DNA from: Mediterraneibacter faecis JCM 15917 | Lineage (GTDB): Bacteria; Bacillota; Clostridia; Lachnospirales; Lachnospiraceae | Reading direction: 5' to 3' | DNA: 64,000 nt | Assembly (NCBI GenBank): GCA_001312505.1 | Contig: BBDW01000010.1 | Span: forward strand, 62,001 to 126,000 | In this document: positions 40,187-48,704 of the stretch, piece by piece | Layout of the letters: each line of letters opens with the position of its first letter | How positions within the stretch are numbered: position 1 is the first letter of the stretch | Translations under genes and position numbers: made by a program | Notes under the pieces: generated by a model | Told to the model about the DNA's origin: nothing | Seen by the model: only the letters and a program-made list of their open reading frames with translations | The model's database searches: none

Positions 40187-41937
40187 ATGAATTTTACAGA
40201 GCAGAAATTGACAGGTAAAGCAAGTATTGATAAACCATGGCTGAACTTTTATCCGGAACAGTTCAGAAATATCGAGATACCAAGAATGACAATCGAAGCT
40301 TTTCTGAAAATGAAAAACCCGAATGAGGATAAGATCGCATTTGAGTATTATGGAAATAAGATTACATGGAAGCAGTTATGGGAAGAAGTAGATGTTGCAG
40401 CAAGAGCACTGAAAGCCCTCGGACTTAACGAAGGTGACAGAGTTCCGTCCTTTTTAGTATGTACGCCAGCTCATTTTATTTTGCTTCTTGCAGCAGAAAA
40501 AGTTGGTTTAACAATTATTTGCCGTGATGACGAACCGGAAGAACTTTGTTTTGCAATCCGTAAATGTAAAACAGATACAGCATTTGTAATGGATTATCTT
40601 TCAAAAGAAGATGAAGAGTTATTCCGTACAACAACTCCGATGACACGTATGATTAAAGTGTCACCATTTGAATATGCAGACAAGAGCCAGATGAAAGATT
40701 ATGTATTAGAAGAAATCACTGCCCGCTATCAGGCAGTGACAGAGACAACAGAAGGTGATATGAGCTGGCAGGAGTTTATGGAGATGGGAAGAAACTTCAA
40801 AGGTGAATATCTTGTGTCTGTAGATCCTGAGAGAGCTGTGTTTGGAGCTTACACAAGTGGTTCAACAGGAATCTCTAAACTTGTAATTCACTCTTCAGCG
40901 AATATAGTAGCAACTGCATACCAGATGTCAATCTTTATTCCGCCGTCAGATGTGCAGGAAGTTTGGTGGACACCAATTCTTCCACCGGCATTGATCGCGG
41001 TAACAGTTTCAATGACAATTTTCCCACTTTCTACAGGATTAATGGTATCACTTGATCCATTCTGTCCGTTAGAGAATATTGACATTGAATTTATGGATCG
41101 CAAACCAAACTTCTGGGCACTGATTCCGCGTTATTGCGAACTGTTAATGGCCAGCGATAGAATTCCGGAAGATTACGATATGTCTCATCTGAGAACAATC
41201 GGTGCAGGTGCTGAGGCCATGAATGACCGTAAGTATGCAGAGGTAGAAGAGTTCTTCCATAAACACAACGTTCAGGCAAAATTAAGTGCAGGTTATGGAC
41301 AGAGCGAGGGATGCTCAAACTTCACATTGCCGAACCCAATGTTCCCATTAGAGGATGGATGTGTGGGTATGCCGATGACAGCAACTGTACTTGGTGTATT
41401 TGACAAAGATCTGAATGAATTAAATTACGGAGAATCAGGAGAGCTTTGTATGACAGGTCCGTCTATGATGCTTCATTACTCAGGCTGGAGAGGTGAAGAA
41501 CTGACGGAGCAGACTCTTATTGAACATTCAGATGGAACACATGGTTACATACAGGAGATGAAGCTTATATCACAGAGCAGGGAATTGTGCATATCCTTGG
41601 ACGTGGTGAAATCAAAGCTTACGGAGACAAACCGCTTCATGTAATGAGAATGGAGACAAAAACAGTTAGAACTCCTGGTGTAAAAGATGGTTTCTTCTGT
41701 CTTGTTCCGGATCAGGAGCATGAAGGATATTATCGTCCATATCTGTTTGTGATTCTTGATGGAACAAAGACACTTGAGGAAGTAGCAGAACTGCTGAAAG
41801 ATACACTGGAAGAACATGAGTATCCGGTAGAGATCAGAGAAATTACCGAAAGACCTTATTTCCACTTCAAAACAGATAGAAAAGGTCTTACAGCTCAGAT
41901 TCTTGAAGAATTGGAGCAGGCAAAAGAAGAAAAATAA
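40187..41937 (+). CDS. AMP-forming acyl/aminoacyl-adenylating enzyme (one frameshift)
   Basis: An ANL-superfamily enzyme of about 583 residues that would activate a carboxylic acid as acyl-AMP. Visible are the phosphate loop YTSGSTGISK (Ile replaces the usual Pro), GAGAEAMN, the A5 motif GYGQSEG, a TGDEAYI with the A7 Asp, a shortened A8 ILGRGEIKAYG, and a late lysine in FKTDRKGLT resembling A10. The frame breaks at 41531-41545; one missing base would join HSDGT to WLHTGDEAYITEQGI. No carrier protein gene or CoA transferase is adjacent, so substrate and acceptor are open. ATG 40187 has a ribosome binding site; 40133 does not. Confidence 0.8.
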
Positions 41938-41997
41938 GAAAATCGAAGGTTTTGATTGTTCCAAGGAGCAATAACCATTGGTTGGGGGGGGAATGTG

Positions 41998-42044
41998 AAA
42001 AAAGTGCTGAGTCATAGGAAAAAATATATGACTTGGCACTTTTT
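41998..42044 (+). terminator. Terminator after the adenylating enzyme
   Basis: AAAAGTGCTGAGTCATA pairs with TATGACTTGGCACTTTT, followed by T. A G8 run (41984-41991) lies just before it. Confidence 0.8.
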
Positions 42045-42138
42045 AGGTACGAAATAGAGAGGATTTTGTAAAAGAATAAAAAAGTTTTGCTTTGCTGTTG
42101 AGAACTGAAAGAAAAATGCGATTTTATGTAAAAAACAC

Positions 42139-42167
42139 TTGACACAGAACACAAATCAACATATAAT
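42139..42167 (+). promoter_or_regulatory. Promoter of rplM-rpsI
   Basis: TTGACA (42139-42144), a 17-base spacer and TATAAT (42162-42167), both perfect consensus, as expected for ribosomal protein genes. Confidence 0.9.
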
Positions 42168-42191
42168 AGCAAGGTATGACATAAGGAGAAA

Positions 42192-42221
42192 CAGTATGCA
42201 CCAAAGCCCCGGAGTATGCTG
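42192..42221 (+). ncRNA. Possible L13 leader hairpin
   Basis: In the 107-base leader of rplM, CAGTATGCACC and GGAGTATGCTG form a stem with G-U pairs around AAAGCCCC. Firmicute rplM genes often carry an L13 leader that lets the protein repress its own message; I identify this by position and fold, not by a covariance match. Confidence 0.45.
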
Positions 42222-42274
42222 ATTTCAAATAAATAAGCAATAGTAATTAATGATTATTTATAGGAGGAACATCC

Positions 42275-42706
42275 ATGAAAACTTATATGGCAAACCCTGA
42301 TAAGATTGAAAGAAAATGGTATGTGGTTGACGCTGAAGGCGCTACACTTGGACGTCTTGCATCTGAGATCGCAAAAGTACTTAGAGGAAAGAACAAACCG
42401 GAATATACACCGCACATCGATACAGGAGATTATGTAATCGTTGTTAACGCTGAGAAAGTTAAAGTAACAGGAAAGAAATTACAGCAGAAGATTTACTACA
42501 ATCACTCTGACTACGTTGGAGGAATGAGAGAGACTACACTTGCTGAGCTTCTTGCTAAGAAGCCAGAGAAGGTTATCGAGCTTGCTGTTAAAGGAATGCT
42601 CCCGAAGGGACCTATGGGAAGAGATATGATCAAGAAACTTCATGTATACGCTGGACCAGAGCATGCAAATCAGGCTCAGAAGCCGGAAGTTCTTACATTT
42701 AGGTAG
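42275..42706 (+). CDS. rplM: 50S ribosomal protein L13
   Basis: A 143-residue protein with the full L13 pattern: [66 protein letters not shown] and [23 protein letters not shown]. It binds 23S rRNA early in large-subunit assembly. AGGAGGAAC precedes the start. It is followed by rpsI after 15 bases, the conserved bacterial pairing. The sequence is intact and contains no long G or C run. Confidence 0.98.
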   Translation: MKTYMANPDKIERKWYVVDAEGATLGRLASEIAKVLRGKNKPEYTPHIDTGDYVIVVNAEKVKVTGKKLQQKIYYNHSDYVGGMRETTLAELLAKKPEKVIELAVKGMLPKGPMGRDMIKKLHVYAGPEHANQAQKPEVLTFR

Positions 42707-42721
42707 AAGGAGGAAATAACA

Positions 42722-43114
42722 GTGGCTAACGCAAAATATTACGGAACAGGAAGAAGAAAAAAATCTATCGCAAGAGTATATCTTGTACCTGGAACAGGAA
42801 AGATCACAATCAATAAAAGAGATATCGACGAGTATCTTGGACTTGAAACTCTGAAGGTTGTTGTTCGCCAGCCGCTCGTGGCTACAGAGACAGCTGACAA
42901 GTTCGACGTAATCGTTAATGTATGTGGTGGTGGATACACAGGACAGGCTGGAGCTATCCGTCACGGAATCGCTAGAGCACTCCTTGAGGCAGACGCAGAT
43001 TACAGACCGGTTCTCAAGTCAGCAGGTTACCTGACTCGTGACCCACGTATGAAAGAGCGTAAGAAACCAGGTCTCAAAGCAGCTCGTAGAGCACCACAGT
43101 TCTCAAAGAGATAA
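42722..43114 (+). CDS. rpsI: 30S ribosomal protein S9
   Basis: A 130-residue protein starting at GTG (42722) after [49 protein letters not shown] and the basic C-terminal tail ending APQFSKR, which reaches the P-site tRNA anticodon, are all present. Intact. It ends the rplM-rpsI operon, and an intrinsic terminator follows. Confidence 0.98.
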   Translation: MANAKYYGTGRRKKSIARVYLVPGTGKITINKRDIDEYLGLETLKVVVRQPLVATETADKFDVIVNVCGGGYTGQAGAIRHGIARALLEADADYRPVLKSAGYLTRDPRMKERKKPGLKAARRAPQFSKR

Positions 43115-43149
43115 TTATCTCGCAAGAGAAATACAATTCAAAGAGATCC

Positions 43150-43182
43150 AAAACCCCCCAGAACTTCGGTTCTGGGGTTTTT
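43150..43182 (+). terminator. rpsI terminator with a C6 bulge
   Basis: AAAACC...CCAGAAC, TTCG tetraloop, GTTCTGGGGTTTTT. The right arm has GGGG, while the left has six C (43154-43159). With four C the stem would be perfect. Confidence 0.95.
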
Positions 43183-43269
43183 CTTTACCTTTTGATTCAG
43201 TGAGACGTCTAGAAACGTGATGAAAATTGGTGGATATGTAGCAAGTATGCAGCAAAAATCACAGCAACT

Positions 43270-43365
43270 ATGAGAATAGATTTACCGGTGAAGCATGGGT
43301 GGAAAGGCGCAGACCAGTTTATTATTGTCAAGGGTACCTGGGTTGAAAAATTGATGGCGGAATAA
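43270..43365 (+). CDS. Possible 31-residue ORF or gene remnant
   Basis: An ORF reading MRIDLPVKHGWKGADQFIIV and ending KLMAE. The frame is open upstream to 43213 without a good start, and no ribosome binding site precedes the ATG. The composition looks protein-like, so it may be the tail of a decayed gene in the strip after rpsI. I do not recognise it. Confidence 0.25.
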   Translation: MRIDLPVKHGWKGADQFIIVKGTWVEKLMAE

Positions 43366-43465
43366 TATGATGCTGTGATAGAATGAAGAAAATGATTGGA
43401 TGTGTAAACTGGAAGTTTCACATGAGATGTGTTATTGGGAAATATTCGTGGAGGGGAACTGAAGG

Positions 43466-43982
43466 ATGAAGAATGAAATTGTATTATTTACAGATGGTGA
43501 TGTTAATATAGAAGTTCAAATCAATCCTGAGCAGGAGACAGTTTGGCTGACGCAAAAACAAATGGAAGTGTTGTTTGATGTTAAGCACGCTACAGTAAGC
43601 GAACATATTTCAAATATTCTTGCTTCAGGAGAACTGGATGAGACTTCTGTCGGTTTTTCCGACAGAAGTACAGGGGGGACGAAAACCCAAAATTTATAAT
43701 TTGGATATGATTTTGTCTGTCGGATATCGAGTTAATTCTAAAAGAGGTATAGCTTTCAGAAAATGGGCAAATAATGTCCTTAAACAGTTTATTTTGCAAG
43801 GCTATGCAATCAATGAAAAGCGTCTTCAGGCGCTTAAGAAAACAGTTGATATTCAGTCAAGGATGCTTGCAGATGCACTTGATATAGAGGAGAAAGATGT
43901 GCTCAGACGAGGAATTAAGAGATCCCAAGATGCGTTTTTGATTTCCAAGGCAAGCCGTTACGATATTAAGGGAGGGATTTGC
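43466..43982 (+). pseudogene. Truncated RhuM/virulence-protein-like gene
   Basis: The N-terminal part matches the RhuM family (often called virulence RhuM or Fic-associated): VNIEVQINPEQETVWLTQKQMEVLF, HISNIL, RKPKIYNLDMILSVGYRVNSKRG and FRKWANNVLKQFILQGYAINEKRL. A G6 run at 43673-43678 shifts the frame; five G restores STGGRKPKIYNL. Homology stops after SRMLADALDIEEKDVL, where the family normally continues for another 130 or more residues. The remaining RRGIKRSQDAFLI tail looks unrelated. This is a real deletion product, unlike the many simple frameshifts elsewhere. Confidence 0.75.
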
Positions 43983-44131
43983 ATGAAAAGAAATTACTGG
44001 GCGTTATTAGTTTTTGCGTTAATAATAGTATTGCAGTGGATCGGATTAGGATTTCACGGTCAAATAAGGTTTATTTTTTGATAATTATATTAGTTCTAAT
44101 TGTTTTATTGGCAATATTATTACGGAAATAG
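43983..44131 (+). CDS. Small two-helix membrane protein (one frameshift)
   Basis: ATG 43983 follows AAGGGAGGGATTTGC, a strong site. The protein reads MKRNYWALLVFALIIVLQ, GLGFHGQIRFIF and then, if T6 at 44074-44079 had seven T, LIIILVLIVLLAILLRK to a stop at 44131. That gives about 49 residues with two membrane helices around a short polar turn. As called, it would end at 44081 with one helix. No family is recognised. It lies just upstream of a small lipoprotein gene. Confidence 0.5.
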
Positions 44132-44156
44132 TAAAAGTGAATAGCGAGGCGATTGT

Positions 44157-44474
44157 ATGAAAAAGTTAATTGCATCAGTTTTGACATTAGTTTGTATTCT
44201 TACTTTGGCAAGGTGTGGAAAATCAGGTAGTGGTGACTACCCTGCAACTATAATGGTAAATGGTACTAACTACTATTCCACTGATCATGCTGTTCCTGTT
44301 GAAGTGGACGAGAGTGTTATTCAATATACTACTTCTTATGCAGAAAACGGCATACCTCAAAAAGATGGCGAAGCCAATTTCAACAGAGATTTAGGAACAC
44401 CTTATGCAGTTATTGAGGATGACAGTGTAGTTGTCCTTATAGATAATGAGTGGATAGAGTTCAAAGCGAAGTAA
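44157..44474 (+). CDS. Small lipoprotein of unknown function
   Basis: A 105-residue exported protein. KKLIASVLTLVCILTLARC gives a signal peptide with a lipobox-like LARC; the Arg at -1 is unusual (Gly or Ala is standard), so lipidation is likely but not certain. The mature part includes YPATIMVNGTNYYSTDHAVPVEV and ends with DDSVVVLIDNEWIEFKAK, a compact beta-rich domain. I do not recognise the family. It sits in a degenerate strip but has an intact frame. Confidence 0.65.
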   Translation: MKKLIASVLTLVCILTLARCGKSGSGDYPATIMVNGTNYYSTDHAVPVEVDESVIQYTTSYAENGIPQKDGEANFNRDLGTPYAVIEDDSVVVLIDNEWIEFKAK

Positions 44475-44532
44475 GATAACTTCAAGTCTGATGAAGAGCG
44501 CGAAGCGTGAAAGAAAATACAGAAAGAGGCTA

Positions 44533-44822
44533 GATACTATCCTGAATTTCTATAAAAAATTGATTCAGTTAAGAAAAAACTGCCGGTTATTGCAAATGGA
44601 ACCATTCAGTTTTTAGATGAAGAAAGCGAAGGCGTGATCGGCTATGTAAGAGAATTAGAAGGAACAAAACTTGTTGTGCTGTGCAATTTATGTGAGGAAG
44701 AAAATAAAGTTGTATGGCAGAGTGAGTGGGATTCATATGAATTGTTGCTTGGAAATTACTCTGATGGAAAAGTAGATGGAACGTTGAGACCATACGAGTG
44801 CAAGGTGATGCGTTCCATCTAG
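44533..44822 (+). pseudogene. C-terminal remnant of a GH13 alpha-glucosidase
   Basis: The reading FYKKLIQLRKKLPVIANG continues as IQFLDEESEGVIGYVRELEG, LVVLCNLCEEEN and LRPYECKVM. This is the C-terminal beta domain of oligo-1,6-glucosidase/alpha-glucosidase enzymes. The catalytic barrel is missing. An A6 run at 44574-44579 is one short of the seven needed to keep the frame. It marks a deletion; the source gene is not nearby (the GH13 gene at 5.3-6.6 kb is a different type). Confidence 0.65.
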
Positions 44823-44888
44823 AGAGTATAAATTATGTAGAGAAAGAATCGATTGAGGTTAGGATAAGAAATTCAACTTCAACTGAAA

Positions 44889-46097
44889 TTAAACTGTATG
44901 AAGCGATTCCTGCGTCTTCTTCCCCCCCTTGCAAAGAATAAATAACATGATCAAGAGAACAAGTGGAAAGATAAGACCTATCCCCCCCATTCCAACACGG
45001 ATATTATTATCAGAATTCTGGGTAACATAACCTACAATACCAGGTCCAATGCTGCCTCCCAAATCGCCGGCCATGGCGAGCAATGCAAACATTGCGGTTC
45101 CACCGGCCGGCACTCTTTTGGATGTAATACTGATCGTTCCAGGCCACATGATTCCAACCGAAAAACCACATACAATACAACCGGTTAACCCGATTACCGG
45201 ATTCGATGATAAGGTGGTTAAAAGATAACAGATCACACAAAGGATTCCGGAACCTGTCATAAACTTCATCAAATCCATTTTTTCACCATATTTTCCAAAA
45301 ATCAGGCGACTTATTCCCATTGTAATTGCAAACATGCAAGGTCCAATCAAATCCCCAAAAGTTTTAGAAAGTCCCAGTGCAGCTTCGGCATAGGCTGATG
45401 CCCATTGTGCCATAGCCAATTCAGATGCTCCTGAACAAATCATCAGGCAGATTGCCAGCCAGACAACAGGAGTTCGGAATAACTGTCTGACGCCCATTCC
45501 ATTTCCGTCACTTACTAAATGTTCTATCGGACAAGTTGCGAAATTATATATATTAATCGCCGGAATAAGTGCCCACATGACTGCCAGCCATTTCCAACTA
45601 TTCATCCCGAACAGGAAGAAAAATAAGCTCGAAATCAGTATGGTGGCTGCCGCACCCCCCCAACAGTAAAAGGAGTGAAGCAGGCTCATAGTTGCTTCTT
45701 TATTTTTAAACGGGCATGCTTCGATGATAGGACTGCAGAGAACTTCGATCAATCCACTCCCCCCCACAGCATAGATAATTACACTTACAATAATTCCGGT
45801 AAAAGGATTCGGTAACAGATCAGGAAGAAATGCAAGTCCAACTAATCCGGCAGCAGCGCATATTTCAGAAGTTACGATACATACACGATAACCGATTCGA
45901 TCTACAAACTTCGCACAAAATAAGTCGACTAAAAGCTGTGTGAAGAAAAAGAATGTAGATATTAAAGCAATGTTACCCAATGAAATATCATAATCATTGT
46001 GAAATTTTAAAAATAATAGTGGTGCGAAATTTGCGGATATCGCCTGAGTGACGAATCCCAGATAACATGCCACTTTTGTTTTTTGATAATCTGGCAT
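44889..46097 (-). CDS. MFS transporter, FucP/sugar-permease-like
   Basis: A 402-residue protein with about 12 membrane helices. KVACYLGFVTQAISANFAPLLF, LLVDLFCAKFVDRIGYR between helices 2 and 3 (the MFS loop) and LIEVLCSPIIEACP fit the sugar/fucose-type major facilitator group. Four C7 runs on the plus strand (44922, 44982, 45655, 45758) each add one glycine: CKGGKK, GMGGIG, CWGGAA and AVGGSG. It is divergent from an AraC regulator with 128 bases between, so it is probably that regulator's target. Confidence 0.85.
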   Translation of the reverse strand: MPDYQKTKVACYLGFVTQAISANFAPLLFLKFHNDYDISLGNIALISTFFFFTQLLVDLFCAKFVDRIGYRVCIVTSEICAAAGLVGLAFLPDLLPNPFTGIIVSVIIYAVGGSGLIEVLCSPIIEACPFKNKEATMSLLHSFYCWGGAAATILISSLFFFLFGMNSWKWLAVMWALIPAINIYNFATCPIEHLVSDGNGMGVRQLFRTPVVWLAICLMICSGASELAMAQWASAYAEAALGLSKTFGDLIGPCMFAITMGISRLIFGKYGEKMDLMKFMTGSGILCVICYLLTTLSSNPVIGLTGCIVCGFSVGIMWPGTISITSKRVPAGGTAMFALLAMAGDLGGSIGPGIVGYVTQNSDNNIRVGMGGIGLIFPLVLLIMLFILCKGGKKTQESLHTV

Positions 46098-46225
46098 AAC
46101 AGAAAACTCCTTTGTTCTTTTTATACCGTATTATATATTAGATAACAAGAAAAAACATTGACTTATATTGCATAAATATTGTATTATATCGTAAATCCAA
46201 TAAAAAGGTTGTTGTGAGGAAAGAT

Positions 46226-47126
46226 ATGGCACAAAATAAAATTGTAACAGATGAGAATTTAATGGAATCAGCAAAACATGGGACGGACAGTTATCCGTTT
46301 AAATGCTATTTTGAAAAGTTATCTCAATTTGATTTTCATTGCATTGACTGGCATTGGCATACAGAATGGGAATTTGTATATGTCGAATCCGGAAACATGA
46401 CGGTATGTGTTGGTGAATCGATGTTTTCACTATCAGAGGGGGAATGGTATTTTTATAAATTCAAAGATTTTGCACAAATTTTATTCCAGTGATGAAACTG
46501 TCATCCCCCCCAATTTCCTTTGTATGCCGTCCTTTCTTGCGCCGGAAAATAGTTTGATCTATCAAAAATATATTCAACCGATTGTTTCATCATCGTTGTC
46601 ATACTTGATTTTAAACGGGGAGAATTTATGGCAAGGAGAGGCATTAGAAATTATGAAGCAAATATTTTCCGCACAGGATAGAGAAGGTGATGGTGAGCTG
46701 TTTACATCAGTTCTTATGCAGAAATTATGGCTGATCATTTATGAAAATATTGACAAAACGTGTATGGAAGAGCAAGTGGACGATTCCGGTTCAGTTCAGG
46801 CACGCTTGCAGCTTATGATGCAGTTTTTGCACCAAAATTATGCAGAAGATATTTCTTTGGAGGAAATTGCCTGTTATGCTAATATTAGTAAAAGTACGGT
46901 GTTGAATCTTTTTAATAGATTTTTACATATCACTCCGATTAAGTATTTGATTGGTTACCGGCTGAAGAAGGCAGCATTGTTGATTAAAAATACAGAGAAA
47001 AAAATCAATACGATTTCTTACGAAACAGGGTTTCATAATGTAGATTATTTTTGTAGAGCATTTAAAAAGAGTTATAAAATGACTCCAACAGAATATAGGA
47101 AAAGTAAAAATTCAACAGTACAATAA
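46226..47126 (+). CDS. AraC-family transcriptional regulator (one frameshift)
   Basis: About 300 residues with an N-terminal cupin (DWHWHTEWEFVYVESGNMTV) and a C-terminal double helix-turn-helix (ISLEEIACYANISKSTVLNLFNRF, TISYETGFHNVDYFCRAFKKSYKMTPTEYRK). The frame breaks at G5 46438-46442. With four G the sequence reads LSEGNGIFINSKILHKF, the normal end of the cupin strand. C7 at 46505 adds a proline (VIPPNF). ATG 46226 follows TGTGAGGAAAGAT. It likely binds a sugar and controls the divergent MFS gene. Confidence 0.87.
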
Positions 47127-47154
47127 AGTTAGGCCAGAAGAGGAAAATGACATT

Positions 47155-47634
47155 ATGATAATTAGAAAATATACAGAAAAAGATATTTCCGAGATGGTTC
47201 ACATCTGGAATGAAGTAGTAGAAGATGGTGAAGCATTTCCACAGGAAGAGTTCCTGGATGATAAGACAGGGGAAGAATTCTTTGCATCACAGACTTATTG
47301 TGGCGTTGCAGATAACGATGGGAAAATTGTAGGACTTTACATTTTGCATCCGAATAACATTGGCCGCTGTGACCACCTTGCAAATGCAAGTTATGCAGTG
47401 GATTCAACTTACAGAGGACAACATATCGGTGAGAAACTTGTAAGTGACTGCCTTGTACAGGCAAAGTTGCATGACTTTAAGATTTTACAGTTCAATGCAG
47501 TGGTAGAAAATAATGTTCACGCACGTCATTTGTACGAGAGATTAGGATTTGTGCAGATTGGAACTGTACCGAATGGATTCCGTATGAAAGATGGGACATA
47601 TCAGAATATTTGTTTGTATTATAAGGAAGTGTAA
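47155..47634 (+). CDS. GNAT-family N-acetyltransferase
   Basis: A 159-residue acetyl-CoA-dependent transferase. IIRKYTEKDISEMVHIWNEVV at the start, the acetyl-CoA loop STYRGQHIGEKLVSDCL and HARHLYERLGFVQIGTVPNGF at the end are typical. The substrate is unknown; the pattern resembles PhnO/L-amino acid acetyltransferase-like members. It follows the AraC regulator by 28 bases on the same strand. Confidence 0.85.
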   Translation: MIIRKYTEKDISEMVHIWNEVVEDGEAFPQEEFLDDKTGEEFFASQTYCGVADNDGKIVGLYILHPNNIGRCDHLANASYAVDSTYRGQHIGEKLVSDCLVQAKLHDFKILQFNAVVENNVHARHLYERLGFVQIGTVPNGFRMKDGTYQNICLYYKEV

Positions 47635-47677
47635 TAATAAACAAATATTGACAATATAAAGATACGAGGAAAATGAA

Positions 47678-48019
47678 ATGAACATACAGATTTTTGGAAC
47701 TAAGAAATGCAATAACACCAAGAAAGCAGAGCGGTTTTTCAAAGAACGTGGAATCAAATTCCAGTTCATTGATATGAAAGAAAAAGGTATGAGTAAGGGT
47801 GAATTCAATTCAGTTGCCCAGGTGAATGGTGGATTAGAAAATATGATCAACTGGGAAGGAAAAGACAAAGATCTTCTTGCTCTCATTAAGTATATTGCAG
47901 ATGAAGATAAGCTGGAAAAGGTGCTCGAAAATCCGCAGGTAATAAAAACTCCGGTTGTCAGAAATGGAAAGCAATCCACACTTGGTTATCAGCCGGATAT
48001 TTGGAAAACGTGGAAATAA
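47678..48019 (+). CDS. ArsC/Spx/YffB-family thioredoxin-fold protein
   Basis: A 113-residue protein with the ArsC fold: IQIFGTKKCNNTKKAERFFKERGI, FIDMKEKGMSKGEF, IKTPVVRNGKQSTLGYQPDIW. The first cysteine is present, but the second position of C-x-x-C is Thr, as in arsenate reductase-like and YffB proteins. The late KTPVVR motif is standard. It could reduce arsenate or act as a redox adaptor; substrate is not certain. Confidence 0.82.
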   Translation: MNIQIFGTKKCNNTKKAERFFKERGIKFQFIDMKEKGMSKGEFNSVAQVNGGLENMINWEGKDKDLLALIKYIADEDKLEKVLENPQVIKTPVVRNGKQSTLGYQPDIWKTWK

Positions 48020-48041
48020 GAAAAGTAAAGGATAAATTATC

Positions 48042-48302
48042 ATGATTTATACAGTAAAGAGAATCGATGAAGATTTAGATTTTGGTTGCGAAGAACGAGC
48101 TGAAGGAAGTCCAGTCATGGCAGTGGTTACACTTATAGATTCATCTGGAGAAGAATTGAGAGTGAAAGTAGAGGATGACCTACTTTATAAAAACAATATC
48201 AATGAAGGAGACAAGGTTTGTTACGATAAAAATGATCCGGATTTTGTTATTAGTCAGATAGAAGCAAAGAATAGCGATTGTTCAGTGTTTCGGCTGAATT
48301 AA
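48042..48302 (+). CDS. Small conserved-looking acidic protein
   Basis: An 86-residue soluble protein with strands such as YTVKRIDEDLDFGCEERAEG, MAVVTLIDSSGEELRVKVED and NINEGDKVCYD, suggesting a small beta barrel. I do not recognise the family by name. It begins 22 bases after the ArsC-like gene and ends at a strong terminator, so it closes this operon. Confidence 0.6.
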   Translation: MIYTVKRIDEDLDFGCEERAEGSPVMAVVTLIDSSGEELRVKVEDDLLYKNNINEGDKVCYDKNDPDFVISQIEAKNSDCSVFRLN

Positions 48303-48320
48303 GATAAAAAATAAATTGTT

Positions 48321-48362
48321 TTTTTTGAGGAAGAACTTATCTACAGTTTCTTCCTCTTTTTT
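48321..48362. terminator. Terminator after the AraC-GNAT-ArsC operon
   Basis: GAGGAAGAA(C) and GTTTCTTCCTC form the stem, with T tracts on both sides. Confidence 0.8.
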
Positions 48363-48638
48363 GAGCTTTTTGTAAACAAAATCTGTGCAGGAAGCATAGA
48401 AAATATCAAGCAGATTCAGATGTTTGTTAATAAGATAACAATACAAGTATTGAGGAAAACGAAGTTGTACTATCGACTAATCTAAAAATTACACATAACG
48501 CACAAAAACAATGACAAACATGTGAAAAATGTGTGAAGATAAAGGAAAAATGTATAAAAGAATACAAAAATGAACAATACAACTAGTAAAAATGTTAAAA
48601 AATGGTACAACTTTAAAAGAAAACTTTCTTGTATTTTA

Positions 48639-48667
48639 TTGAAAGAAAAAGGGGCAGATAATATAAT
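48639..48667 (+). promoter_or_regulatory. Promoter of the sugar ABC operon
   Basis: TTGAAA (48639-48644), a 17-base spacer and TATAAT (48662-48667), 38 bases ahead of the ATG. The upstream 270 bases are very AT-rich and may hold operator or activator sites; I could not define one. Confidence 0.75.
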
Positions 48668-48704
48668 CAAACCATCAAGAAAAACTTAGATGGAGGAGAA
48701 AAAT

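Noticed and set aside
43200-44880. Insertion sequence or integrative element
   Set aside because: No transposase, direct repeats or attachment site could be identified; only gene remnants are seen.
44889-45240. Second short minus-strand frame inside the MFS gene
   Set aside because: It is an alternative frame of the transporter, which has the correct membrane pattern throughout.
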